A stretch of DNA of 64,000 bases from Phycisphaerae bacterium (GTDB lineage: Bacteria; Planctomycetota; Phycisphaerae; UBA1845; PWPN01), in assembly GCA_035384605.1 (NCBI GenBank), contig DAOOIV010000010.1:1-64000 (forward strand). Reading direction: 5' to 3'. How positions within the stretch are numbered: the stretch's first letter is position 1; each line of letters opens with the position of its first letter. The position numbers and the translations under genes are program-made. Under the pieces are notes generated by a model. That model was not told the DNA's origin. It saw only the letters and a list, made by a program, of their open reading frames with translations, and made no database searches. Positions 42,029-50,883 of the stretch are shown here, one piece after another.

Positions 42029-43630
42029 CTATTTGTTGCCTCCCGACGAGGCCGCCTGTTCATATGCCTTGATTCTGGCCGTGGCCAGCAGACAAGGACG
42101 TCGCGCGATGATCAACGTCAACTCGTCGGCCGCCAAGCTGTCGCTCACCAGCTTCTCGAACGCCGACTCGTCCTTGGTGGCATCCACGACGTGGACATTG
42201 CGAATCCCCAGCGACCGGGCCAGGTCCTCGTACGAGACTTTCCCCGTCGGTTCGTGCATGAGCGTGCGGCCGGTACCCGGATGCTCCTGCAGGCCCGTCA
42301 TCGCCGTCGTGCCGTTGTCCAGAATCAGTATAACGTGGCCGGTGGGAGGAGGATTGTAGACCATCTCAACCAGGCCGGTGATTCCGCTGTGAACGAAGGT
42401 GCTGTCCCCGATGACGCTGACCACCCGCCGCGCCTGCTCGGGGGGCAGTACCTGCCGCAAACCCAGACCGACCCCGATGCTCGCCCCCATGCACACGCAA
42501 CTGTCCATCGCTTGGTAGGGGGGCAGAACGCCCAGCGTGTAACAGCCGATGTCGCCCGCCACGATGCATTTCAGCTTGCTGAGCACGCCGAAGACCGAGC
42601 GGTGCGGGCAGCTCAGGCACAGCGCCGGCGGCTTGCCTCGCGGCGGAGCCGGCTCGGGCGTGGTGTCACCGGCCAGGATCCGGCGAACCCGGGCAACGTT
42701 CAATTCCCCGAAACGATACATCTCCGGCTTGCCCGCAACCTCAATGCCGCCGGCCCGGAGCGACTCAACCAGGTACGGATCGCCTTCCTCGATGACCAAG
42801 CAGCGATCGACTCCGGCGGCGAACTTGCGAGCCGTCTCCATCGGCAGCGGATGGGTCATTCCCAGCTTCAGCACGCTCGCTTGCGGGGCCGCCTCGCGAA
42901 CGTGAACGTAGGAGATGCCCGAGGTGATGATGCCCAGGCCGTGATCTCCGTCGATGACCCGATGAAGCCCCGAGGTCTCATTCCATGCCGCAATCTGGGC
43001 GATCTTTTCCCGCAGCCGCCGGTGTGCGGGACGGGCATGGGCCGGAATCATGACCCGACCTGCGATATCGTGTTCGAACCTCGGCGCCGGCGCCGGCATC
43101 TCGCCGACCGGCCGCACGACGGTTTTGGAGTGGCATACCCGCGTGGTCATCCTCAGGATGACCGGAATCTTCCACTTCTCAGAGATCTCCACGGCCCGCA
43201 GTGTGAAATCAAAAGCCTCCTGCGAATCCGAAGGCTCGAGCATCGGCACGGCCGCCGCCGCCGCATACCTGCGGTTATCCTGCTCGTTCTGGCTCGACGC
43301 CATCCCCGGATCGTCGGCCGAAACCACGAGCAGCGCCCCGACCACCCCCGTATAGGCGGCCGTAAACAGCGGATCTGCGGCCACGTTCAAGCCGACGTGC
43401 TTCATCGTCACCAGAGCTCTGGCTCCGCCGAAGGCCGCCCCCAGGGCTACTTCCAAGGCCACCTTCTCATTCGGCGCCCACTGAGCCTTGCCACCCATCT
43501 CCCCGAAGGTCTCCAGGATTTCCGTCGATGGCGTGCCAGGGTAGCCGCTGCCGAGGGCCACACCTGCGCGGCGGGCGGCTAAGGCAACCGCTTCGTTCCC
43601 GCTCAATAACACACGATCAGTCTGCTGCAT
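42029..43630 (-). CDS. iorA: Indolepyruvate:ferredoxin oxidoreductase, alpha subunit without C-terminal ferredoxin domain
   Basis: 533 residues. The pyrimidine-binding part (LLSGNEAVALAARRAGVALGSGYPGTPSTEILE, MKHVGLNVAADPL) and the TPP-binding part (GDIGCYTLGVLPPY, CMGASIGVGLG, VIGDSTFVHSGITGLVEMVYN, GTTAMTGLQEHPG) are complete. IorA usually runs to 580-640 residues and ends with a two-cluster ferredoxin domain; here the sequence stops at AYEQAASSGGNK with no CxxCxxCxxxC motif. The CPHRS motif before the TPP part is present. It would need a separate electron acceptor. The gene directly follows the thioesterase and abuts iorB. Confidence 0.9.
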   Translation of the reverse strand: MQQTDRVLLSGNEAVALAARRAGVALGSGYPGTPSTEILETFGEMGGKAQWAPNEKVALEVALGAAFGGARALVTMKHVGLNVAADPLFTAAYTGVVGALLVVSADDPGMASSQNEQDNRRYAAAAAVPMLEPSDSQEAFDFTLRAVEISEKWKIPVILRMTTRVCHSKTVVRPVGEMPAPAPRFEHDIAGRVMIPAHARPAHRRLREKIAQIAAWNETSGLHRVIDGDHGLGIITSGISYVHVREAAPQASVLKLGMTHPLPMETARKFAAGVDRCLVIEEGDPYLVESLRAGGIEVAGKPEMYRFGELNVARVRRILAGDTTPEPAPPRGKPPALCLSCPHRSVFGVLSKLKCIVAGDIGCYTLGVLPPYQAMDSCVCMGASIGVGLGLRQVLPPEQARRVVSVIGDSTFVHSGITGLVEMVYNPPPTGHVILILDNGTTAMTGLQEHPGTGRTLMHEPTGKVSYEDLARSLGIRNVHVVDATKDESAFEKLVSDSLAADELTLIIARRPCLLATARIKAYEQAASSGGNK

Positions 43631-44047
43631 TTACTGCTCCGAACTGGCCGAAAAGATACGGACCAGCCACGAGGGAGGCCGAACCGGCTTCCCATCGGCG
43701 CCCGTAATGGCGTGAACAGTATAACCTTCTGCCACGCCTTGGCCATTGTGGGCCTGCCTTATACGAACGTCGAATCGAACGCTTGCCTTCCCTGACATGC
43801 CGGCCGATACGCACATTTCCAGCTCGTCATCATAACGAGCCCGGCCAAGATAGCGAACATGGGCCTCCACCACCGGCAAATATGTGCCGTCGGCTTCCAT
43901 CTCCGCGTAGGGTATCCCGACGCTCCGCAGCCATTCCGTCCTCCCGCATTCGAACCATTCCAGAACGCGGGAGTTGTAAAAGGTGCCCATCTGGTCGGTC
44001 TCACTGTAGCGTACTCGAAACCGAACCTGATGCCCGTCACCTGCCAC
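43631..44047 (-). CDS. YbgC/FadM-type hotdog thioesterase
   Basis: 138 residues from GTG 44047, chosen for the GAGGAA site six bases upstream; the frame is open to 44194 but that extension is arginine/glycine-rich noise. VRFRVRYSETDQMGTFYNSRVLEWFECGRTEWLRS holds the 4HBT signature with the catalytic Asp (Y-x-E-T-D-x-M-G-x-x-Y-N). It is first in the iorAB-paaK operon and ends one base before the iorA start. It likely removes CoA from aryl- or acyl-CoA. Confidence 0.85.
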   Translation of the reverse strand: MAGDGHQVRFRVRYSETDQMGTFYNSRVLEWFECGRTEWLRSVGIPYAEMEADGTYLPVVEAHVRYLGRARYDDELEMCVSAGMSGKASVRFDVRIRQAHNGQGVAEGYTVHAITGADGKPVRPPSWLVRIFSASSEQ

Positions 44048-44513
44048 GCCGCATTCCTCGTCCGCGCCAAGGTTCGCACGCCTGTGCCGCTCGGCCCCTT
44101 TTCGCCCGATGGAACCGCGTTCTTTTAGCAAATCGCGCCTCCGTTGGCAACCGCCGCCAGACCCGACCGATGAGCCCCGCTCCCTGACCGCCATCGTGCG
44201 CGGCGGACATCGTATAAGATCGCCGTCTTGCCGGTCGACGCGCGGACAATGTGATAGAAGGGAGGGTCATTTTGCCGGTCCAATGAGAGGCGCGAAGGGG
44301 GCCCTGAAACTCGAGGTCGTTCGGAAACAACCCCCTGAAAAAGACGATGGCGATTGCCGGTCAGTCCCGTTGCGACGCTCGGGGCAGATGATGCAATCCC
44401 GGCCTGGCTGTTCAAAAAAAACAGAGCGGCAGGAACGGCGCATCTGCCGCTTCTGCCGCTTCTGTTTCCGAGCCGTCGGGAGCGCGCCCGACGCCACGCC
44501 TATTCCAGATCAC
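44048..44513. other. Intergenic, no gene seen
   Basis: 466 bases between the ends/starts of minus-strand genes. No plausible protein on either strand. Upstream signals for the iorAB operon should lie at its left side. Contains the hairpin given separately at 44474-44493 and a run of imperfect ccgcttctg repeats (44448-44465). Confidence 0.4.
44474..44493 (-). terminator. Hairpin after the porin gene
   Basis: CGTCGGG-AGCGCG-CCCGACG forms a 7-bp GC stem with a 6-base loop, 20 bases beyond the porin stop codon. There is no T-run, so it is a weak candidate for termination or RNA 3'-end protection. Confidence 0.4.
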
Positions 44514-45953
44514 TTACCAGGTGAGGTTCAACTCCAGACGCAAGAACGTCAGCGGATCGTTGCGAGCATCCGTGTAGTAGTTGCCCGGGAAGACAAACTC
44601 GGGCATGACCCTGAGGAACGCATGTTTGTTGAAGACGTACTTGAAGTACGGCACCAGAATCTGCCCGCGGAAGCAGCCGCTGTTGCTGAACCCGGCCCTT
44701 CCAGCGTAGGTGTTCTCATCGGCAAACAGGAACTGGTAGTACAGACCCAGGTCCATATCCTTCGTCGGCTTGCATCGCCAGCCGGGGCCGACGCGATGCG
44801 TATTGCCCAGATCCCAGATGCGATTCTCGATACCGTATGAGAATCCGTAGCCTTCCGTCCATCTTGGATACCGGCCCCACAGAATGTCGAAACGCTCGTC
44901 CGTTCCCCGAGTGCTGGGATCGTCACCTGAGGTGAACTCGTACTCCAGGTAGACCTGGTTCTTGTATTTGTCATTGAAATGATAGGTCAGGCTGTTGAGC
45001 GTGCCCAACGCGCAGATGTCGCGCCCGTCACGCTGGCCGAACTGGCCGGCCAACTGGACATCATATTTCCAGTTGTCCGTAATGTCACCGGCAACGCGGC
45101 CGCCGAAGGTGTAAATGTCTGCGTTGTCGCCCGACCGACGCGGTTCGTCGGTATTCGGGTTATTCCTGACGGGGATAAGCTCGGCTTCGTTATGCTTGTA
45201 GAAGAAATACCCGTCGATCTGAGTCTTGGCCAGCGACTTGTTGGTCACATATACCATCACGCCTTGCTCATCCTGCTCCGTGGCCAAGGCCGGGACGCGC
45301 TTGTTGGCGATCCGCGGAAACCAGTGGTCCCACTGGGCGTCCACTTCGAACCACGCGACGTCGAATTTTGTCTTGATGTCTTCGGCATCGTATTCGAAGC
45401 GGACCCCGTCCACGAAGAACGTCCTGGATCCATCCAGCGGAGTCCCATCACCCGTAAGCCACGCGAACGGCAGGTCCTGCCGGCCCGCGGTGATGGTCAG
45501 CGGCAGTCCGAACGCCTTCTTGTACTTCAAATACATGTTGTCAAACAGAACCTGGTCGCGGGCCTGTTCCTAGTCGCTGATCGTCGGATGCTCGCACCAG
45601 CTTCGGCCTTCCCAAGTAAGCTTGAGGTGGAACTCGAGATCCTCGAAGTTGAGGGGTTTCAGGGGCTGCAACGTGCCCCACCATCTGCCGCGGAAGCGCA
45701 GGTAGGACGTCTCATGGCCCGTGGCATGCTTGTCGAACCCGGTGTTGTTGAGGTACTCCCAACGATTGCGAAGGTCCATGCCCCAGTTGAAACCCGGGAA
45801 AGGATTCTTCGTCTTCTCGACAAATTCATCAAAAGGATCTTCTGCTGCTGCGGCCGGCTGGGTGGCCGGCTGGGCCGTCGCCATCCTGGCCGTACAGGCG
45901 ACCAGCAGCGCCACCAGAAACACAGAGGTCACGACTGTCCACTTGCTTCTCAT
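44514..45953 (-). pseudogene. Alginate-export-like outer-membrane porin, interrupted by an in-frame TAG
   Basis: ATG 45953 with AGGAG ten bases upstream gives a signal peptide (VVTSVFLVALLVACTARMATAQ) and LRNRWEYLNNTGFDKHATGHETSYLRFRGRWW ... SWCEHPTISD, then TAG at 45570-45572. The same frame goes on EQARDQVLFDNMYLKYKKAFGLPLTITAGRQDLPFAW... to LRLELNLTW at 44514: a beta-barrel that ends in aromatic W. Joined, it is a normal 479-residue PF13372-type porin. So only one codon breaks it. It either is a nonsense mutation, a sequencing error, or is read through. It would let small oligosaccharides or organic acids cross the outer membrane. Confidence 0.78.
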
Positions 45954-46439
45954 AGGTTTTTGCGCTCCTGTGCTAGAATTTCTCCGTGCTTGATCCGTCG
46001 TTCCTGAGCCGTCTCCGTCACGACGGCGTTATTCGGCTACCGTTCCGATTGTGCGACAAACCCCCGCGTTTTCTGATCGACTGACCGCCCTAATCGACCA
46101 ACGCCGGGATCGAAGCCGCACCGCTTCGATACGAACCTGAATACTTTCAGGTTACATCGGCAATTGAATGGTGCCTATCGTTAGAAGATTTCATGGTTTC
46201 TGTCAAGTAGTCCCTGCATCATGGCGCGAAAAAATCGCCCAGACGGAATACCGACGACCTTCCGGACGCTATCGTGTCTGACCAAGTCTGTTGACGCACA
46301 TCCGTCTCTCGGAGCACTTGCCGGGAAAGAGACTGGTCCTTTCTTGCTCCCTTTCTTGGGTTCCGCAGCCATGCCAAGCCAGCAGACGCCTACGCACCTC
46401 GGCCATTTCGCCGTATCATGAGGACCAACCTGACACTCT
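45954..46439. other. Intergenic between divergent genes, no gene seen
   Basis: 486 bases between the porin (minus) and the methyltransferase (plus). It must hold both promoters. AT-richer stretches (around 46140-46200) are candidates, but I cannot name a clear box. No RNA gene recognised. Confidence 0.4.
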
Positions 46440-47606
46440 ATGGATCTGAAAACATCCACAACCATTCGGCTCACCTGTGCCCCCGGATTGGCACCCCTGC
46501 TGGAAACCGAGGTTCGCCAACTGGGCTGGCCGATCACATCGGTGGACGACGCCGGAATCAACACCACCGGCACCCTGATCGACGCCATGCGTCTGAACCT
46601 GCATCTGCGAACCGCGTTCTACGTGCTGTACCTGATTGATGAGTTTCCCTGCCAGACGCCCGAAGACCTGTACCGTCACGTTTCTTTCCTGGAGTGGGAA
46701 AAGCTGCTTCCCTCTGACGGGTACCTGAGCATCATTTCCCGAACGGACACTCCGGCGATCAACAACTGGACCTACGCGACGATGAAGGCCAAGGATGCCA
46801 TCGTGGACCGACTGGCCGAGAAGACGGGTCGCCGTCCGGACTCCGGGCCCCAGCGGAACCGGTGTGTGATCAACCTGTATTGGCGAAAGGATCATTGTTG
46901 GATCTATCTGAACACCTCAGGGCAGAAGCTCTCCGATCGCGGTTATCGCCGGATCCCGCATAAGGCCCCGATGCAAGAGACGCTGGCGGCCGGCGTCATT
47001 CTGTCGACGGGCTATGACGGCTCAATGCCGCTGGTTAACCCGATGTGCGGCAGTGGTACGCTGGCCGTCGAGGCGGCATTGATCGCCACGAATCGTCCGC
47101 CGGGACTGCTGAGAAGCAACTTCGGTTTCATGCATACCCTGGGGTTTGACCGCGACATCTGGGATCGGCTCCGCGCCGAGGCCCGCAAGCAGCGGTCCAA
47201 GTCCCCGCCGGCCCCGATTATTGCCACGGACATCGATGAAGCCGCCTTGCAGGCCGCCCGCAAGAACGCCATGACCGCCGGTGTCGAGCATCTGATCCAG
47301 TTCGAGAAATGCGACTTCGCCGACACGCCCCTGCCGCCGAGCCCCGGAATCGTCATCCTTAACCCTGAGTACGGTGAGCGGATGGGCCAGGTCAGCGAGC
47401 TTGAAGGCACCTACAAGCGAATCGGCGATTTCTTCAAGCAGCGCTGTCCCGGATGGACCGGATACGTGTTCACCGGCAATCTGGACCTGGCCAAGAAGAT
47501 CGGCCTGAAAGCCAACCGTCGGATCCCGTTCTTCAATGCCAAGATCGAATGCCGATTGCTCAAGTACGAGTTGTATGAGGGAAGCCGAAGAACAAATGCC
47601 CGGTAG
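46440..47606 (+). CDS. THUMP-domain RNA guanine-N2 methyltransferase (RlmL-N-like)
   Basis: 388 residues. N-terminal THUMP region (TTIRLTCAPGLAPLLETEVRQLG ... INLYWRKDHCWIYLNTSGQKLSDRGYR) and C-terminal Rossmann methyltransferase with PMCGSGTLAVEAALIA for AdoMet, IATDIDEAALQAARKNA, and NPEYGERMG. The last is the NPPY-type catalytic motif with Glu in the third place. Closest known function is m2G formation in 23S rRNA (RlmL first half) or in tRNA. Ends with TAG. No operon partner. Confidence 0.85.
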   Translation: MDLKTSTTIRLTCAPGLAPLLETEVRQLGWPITSVDDAGINTTGTLIDAMRLNLHLRTAFYVLYLIDEFPCQTPEDLYRHVSFLEWEKLLPSDGYLSIISRTDTPAINNWTYATMKAKDAIVDRLAEKTGRRPDSGPQRNRCVINLYWRKDHCWIYLNTSGQKLSDRGYRRIPHKAPMQETLAAGVILSTGYDGSMPLVNPMCGSGTLAVEAALIATNRPPGLLRSNFGFMHTLGFDRDIWDRLRAEARKQRSKSPPAPIIATDIDEAALQAARKNAMTAGVEHLIQFEKCDFADTPLPPSPGIVILNPEYGERMGQVSELEGTYKRIGDFFKQRCPGWTGYVFTGNLDLAKKIGLKANRRIPFFNAKIECRLLKYELYEGSRRTNAR

Positions 47607-47852
47607 AACCGCCTCCCGCTGCCTGGATCCTCCAGTTGCGTGCTACCCGACCAAGGACAATCAGAGGGAGCCCTGGAGAGGGCCTTCTTGCCGCGTTTCT
47701 TGGCTTCAACCGAAACACTACCCCCCAGTGTATTTCACCCTTCGCCACAGGACATGCCCTCTTCAATCTCCGTTCGCCGTTCTTCATAAACCAGCCTTGC
47801 CGTGTGCCAGGTAGGAGTGGACATCGAACCGCTCTCCCTTTTGTGCTCAGCC

Positions 47853-47947
47853 TTTAATCCTTTTCGTCGGGACTGGTGCGCATTTTGCGAGCATGTTTCT
47901 GGATCGCAGATCGCTTGGGTTGCGGCCCGCAAAAAGGCGGTCCGCCT
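47853..47947 (+). repeat. Dispersed double-palindrome repeat, copy 2
   Basis: Nearly the same as 12701-12797, beginning TTTAATCC-TTTTCGTCG instead of TTTAGTCC-CTTCCGTCG, then GACTGGTGCGC, GCATGTTTCTGGA, GCTTGGG and both palindromes without change. Same orientation as copies 1 and 3. Confidence 0.8.
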
Positions 47948-48290
47948 TGGCTTTCCTTCCTTCTCCCCGCTCGGTTCCCGCCGGTTTCTCCGGAGCACCC
48001 CGCATGTTATGCCGGCAAAATACCCAAAGGAGATCCTGCGCGCGGGTCCCCTGGCCCTACGGCCTTCAATTAAACTGATTTCCCGGCGGCTCAAGGAGCC
48101 CAAAGCATGCCCCAGGCAACTCGGACAACGGCCGCTTTCGACATCAGTAACCACGCTGCGAAAAAGCTGTTACATGCAATACCCGTCACTCGTACCGCGT
48201 CCCGCTACCGGCGAAAACTGTCTTGGCGCCAAACGAACCCAGGTTTCAGTTCCACGTTAATCCGCCCACCATCCGCAACCTGGACTGTGG

Positions 48291-48430
48291 CTCACCTTTG
48301 GCCTCCAGGGCCGCATGAACATGGTCGCACACAGCGCGGTCTGCAATCTCATTCGCCTGCTTATGCGGCTTGCTGCCTGCGAGCAGGGGGCCGGCGTGCG
48401 GCGGTTGAGCCCTGCCGGCGAGCTTTATCC
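48291..48430 (+). pseudogene. Possible C-terminal remnant of an IS4-like transposase
   Basis: One frame gives LTFGLQGRMNMVAHSAVCNLIRLLMRLAACEQGAGVRRLSPAGELY. The pattern (H-x-x-x-x-N-L-I-R-x-L-M-x-x-A-A) is like the end of IS4/DDE transposases (A-Y-N-L-V-R-x-x-M-x-x-A-A). No DDE core, inverted repeats or further homology are seen, so this is a weak call. Confidence 0.35.
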
Positions 48431-48664
48431 TCACGTTCTCCATCCGGCTTTGGCACATCATTCGCTGCTTCACCTTCAAGCCTTCGTTTCTTTTGTGATC
48501 CCCTTTCGCAGCCCGCAATCCGCCTGGATTCTCCCAATTCCGAAAATAGCTTGCCGTGTTGTCGGAAAATGTGGTACACTACCACCGCGTCAGATGACCG
48601 ATCGCATCATTTCCGCGGAGGATCAGACATCCCCGCAAGACCAAACAAGTCGAGGAGAAGAAGC

Positions 48665-49840
48665 ATGAGCACGTCTCGAATGCTGATAGGGTTTTGCGTT
48701 TTGGCCGCCGGCCTGCTCGGCGGTACGGCCGTGGCTGTGGTTCCGGCAGACTTCGACGGCGACGGCGATGTGGATTCCGTGGATCTTGACCTTTTTGAGG
48801 ACTGCGCTACAAGCCCCGGGGTGCCTTGGGCAATCGGGTGTGACGACAAGGATCTGGATGCCGATGGGGATGTGGACCAGGCAGACTTTGGCATCTTCCA
48901 GCGGTCCTTGGGTTCGGGCGTGCCTATGGTCTTGATCCCTGGCGGCGAGTTCGTGATGGGCGATTCGTTCGATGAGGGCAATGCCGACGAGCTGCCTCGG
49001 CATGTGGTCTATGTCGACGCTTTTTATATGGATCGCTACGAGGTCACCAATCAACAGTACGCTGATGCCCTCAACTGGGCGAACAGCCAAGGCAACCTCA
49101 TCACCGTGACCGGCGGCGTCGTCTACAAGTATGGCGGCGATGCCGGCTACCCGTATTGCGATACCACCGCCAGCTCCTCCGGCAGCCGGATTACCTGGGA
49201 CGGCATGACGTTCGGCGTGACGCCTGGAAGAGAAAACCACCCAGTAGTCAGGGTTTCCTGGTATGGTGCGGCGGCCTATGCCAACTGGCGAAGCGCGATG
49301 CAGGGCAAGGCGCCGGCGTACGACCTGTCCACGTGGAACTGCGAGTGGAACGGCGGTTACCGACTTCCGACCGAGGCCGAGTGGGAGAAAGCGGCTCGCG
49401 GCGGCGCGGCCGAGACTCGGTTTTCATGGAGCGACAGTAACGACATCCGGCACTCCCGGGCAAACTATTACAGTGATTGGTCCGACGGCGTTCCCTACTA
49501 CCCCTACGACAAAAGCCCCACTCAGGGGTATCACCCGGCCTTTGATACGGGCGCGCCTCCGTACACCAGCCCGGTAGGCTACTTCGCGGCCAATGATTAC
49601 GACCTCTGCGACATGGTGGGCAACGTCTGGGAGTGGTGTAATGACTGGAGCAGCGGAACGTACTACGGCAGCAGTCCGTACTCCAATCCGACCGGTCCAA
49701 GCAGCGGCACGTACCGTGTTCTTCGCGGGGGAGCTTGGGACTACGACGCATTTCACTGCCGGGTTGCGTGCCGCTACGGCTTCGGTCCGGCCTACCGAAG
49801 CTTCTACATCGGCTTCCGCCTGGTCCTGGATTCTCCGTGA
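48665..49840 (+). CDS. Secreted dockerin-like + FGE/SUMF-fold protein
   Basis: 391 residues from ATG 48665 with GAGGAGAAG upstream. Signal peptide (MLIGFCVLAAGLLGGTAVA), then a dockerin-type EF-hand pair DFDGDGDVDSVDLDLF and DLDADGDVDQADFGIFQ (calcium loops), then the formylglycine-generating-enzyme fold: MVLIPGGEFVMGDSFDEGNADELPRHVVYVDAFYMDRYEVTNQQYADAL ... YRLPTEAEWEKAARGG ... DMVGNVWEWCNDW ... YRVLRGGAWDYD. The two copper-binding Cys of true FGE are not at the expected place (HCRVACRYGF instead), so sulfatase activation is unlikely; many such proteins bind or structure. Dockerin-like pairs are very common in planctomycetes, where their cohesin partners are mostly unknown. Confidence 0.88.
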   Translation: MSTSRMLIGFCVLAAGLLGGTAVAVVPADFDGDGDVDSVDLDLFEDCATSPGVPWAIGCDDKDLDADGDVDQADFGIFQRSLGSGVPMVLIPGGEFVMGDSFDEGNADELPRHVVYVDAFYMDRYEVTNQQYADALNWANSQGNLITVTGGVVYKYGGDAGYPYCDTTASSSGSRITWDGMTFGVTPGRENHPVVRVSWYGAAAYANWRSAMQGKAPAYDLSTWNCEWNGGYRLPTEAEWEKAARGGAAETRFSWSDSNDIRHSRANYYSDWSDGVPYYPYDKSPTQGYHPAFDTGAPPYTSPVGYFAANDYDLCDMVGNVWEWCNDWSSGTYYGSSPYSNPTGPSSGTYRVLRGGAWDYDAFHCRVACRYGFGPAYRSFYIGFRLVLDSP

Positions 49841-50127
49841 CGCTTTGCGCCCCGTTCTCTTGTGCGTCTTGTCTCGCTCGCAAGCGGGGGACCACCGATA
49901 AGCCCGGTGTGCGTCACCCGGCGGCGTCAGCGATCCGACGACCGGTTTGCCGAACGGGGCGCGGCGGTACGCGGAGCGGCTTGTCTCGCTTCCCGACGGC
50001 GGCCGGGTTGTGCTCGCTTCGCCTGTGTCCGACCGAGCCCGATCCCGGCAACCCTCCCGGTCCACGCTCCGAGAGATTTCCTGCCTTTTTACACTTTTGT
50101 GAGATACGACGGGCAACTGGGGGCTTC

Positions 50128-50547
50128 TCAGTCCCCAATGATCTTTACCAGCACGCGCTTCTTTCTCCGTCCGTCGAACTCGGCGTAGTGGATCTGTTCC
50201 CACGGGCCGAGGTCAAGCTGCCCGGCGGTGATGGCCACGACCACCTCGCGGCCCATGATCTGACGCTTGAGGTGGGCGTCGCCGTTGTCCTCGCCGGTCC
50301 GGTTGTGGCGGTACTGCGAAACGGGCTCGTGCGGGGCGAGCTTTTCCAGCCAGTCGTCGTAGTCGGCAATGAGTCCCGACTCCGCGTCGTTGATGTACAC
50401 GCTGGCCGTAATGTGCATGGCGTTGACCAGGCAGAGGCCTTCGCGGACGCCGCTTTCCCGGACGGCCTCGGACACCTGGTCGGTGATGTTGATGTAGTCG
50501 CGGCGACGGGGAGTGTTGAACCACAATTCCTTACGATGAGATTTCAT
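50128..50547 (-). CDS. YjbQ/UPF0047 family protein
   Basis: 139 residues covering the whole family: YINITDQVSEAVRESGVREGLCLVNAMHITASVYINDAESGLIADYDDWLEKL ... YRHNRTGEDNGDAHLKRQIMG ... LGPWEQIHYAEFDGRRKKRVLVKIIGD. The His/Glu/Asp cluster (NAMHITAS, NGDAHLKR) binds a metal or phosphate; some members have weak thiamine-phosphate synthase activity, but the true role is unsure. It reads away from the dispersed repeat copy 3 and from tmk. Confidence 0.88.
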   Translation of the reverse strand: MKSHRKELWFNTPRRRDYINITDQVSEAVRESGVREGLCLVNAMHITASVYINDAESGLIADYDDWLEKLAPHEPVSQYRHNRTGEDNGDAHLKRQIMGREVVVAITAGQLDLGPWEQIHYAEFDGRRKKRVLVKIIGD

Positions 50548-50883
50548 TGCTGGGAATCCTTTCTGGATGTTGGCTATTAGCTATTACAACCTTACGGCCA
50601 GATATCTGTGCGACTTGCGCGCATGCTTCTGGATCGCAGAACGTTTGGGTTGCGGCCCGCAAAAAGGCGGTCCGCCTTAGATCTCAGTTATTGGGTCTTG
50701 GCTGTTAGCGGTTGGTGCTTGCCCACGGTCGGTGCCCTGTTCATCCTTCATCCTTTCGCCTTCAGCCTTTCGTCTTGCTCCTCGCCCCTTTATTTGTCCC
50801 GGCCTTCCCGCTTACACTGTTGGGCCCGTTAAGTAGTGTATTGTCCGGCTCGGGGCGGGAACATCAAGAGCAAGAGGCTGATA
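50548..50883. other. Intergenic containing repeat copy 3
   Basis: 336 bases between the divergent yjbQ-like gene and tmk. Holds the repeat at 50608-50690 and pyrimidine-rich sequence (50740-50815). No gene seen; a promoter for tmk is expected at the right end. Confidence 0.45.
50608..50690 (+). repeat. Dispersed double-palindrome repeat, copy 3
   Basis: Starts GTGCGACTTGCGCGCATGCTTCTGGA and keeps TTGCGG-C-CCGCAA plus AAGGCGG-T-CCGCCTT identical to the other copies. It is shorter on the left than copies 1 and 2. Confidence 0.8.

Larger units (their letters stand above)
47607..48664. other. Long intergenic region with repeat copy 2 and possible IS remnant
   Basis: 1,058 bases without an intact gene. 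It holds the dispersed repeat at 47853-47947 and a possible transposase tail at 48291-48430. The open frame that runs into the dockerin-FGE gene from 48107 is not protein-like. The promoter for that gene probably lies at about 48560-48640. Confidence 0.5.

Noticed and set aside
41750..43582. 610-codon open frame antisense to iorA
   Set aside because: Mirror of iorA codon bias; the translation is His/Arg/Gly-rich with no family motifs.
48107..48664. 186-codon extension of the dockerin-FGE protein
   Set aside because: Not protein-like; the signal peptide and GAGGAGAAG site place the start at 48665.
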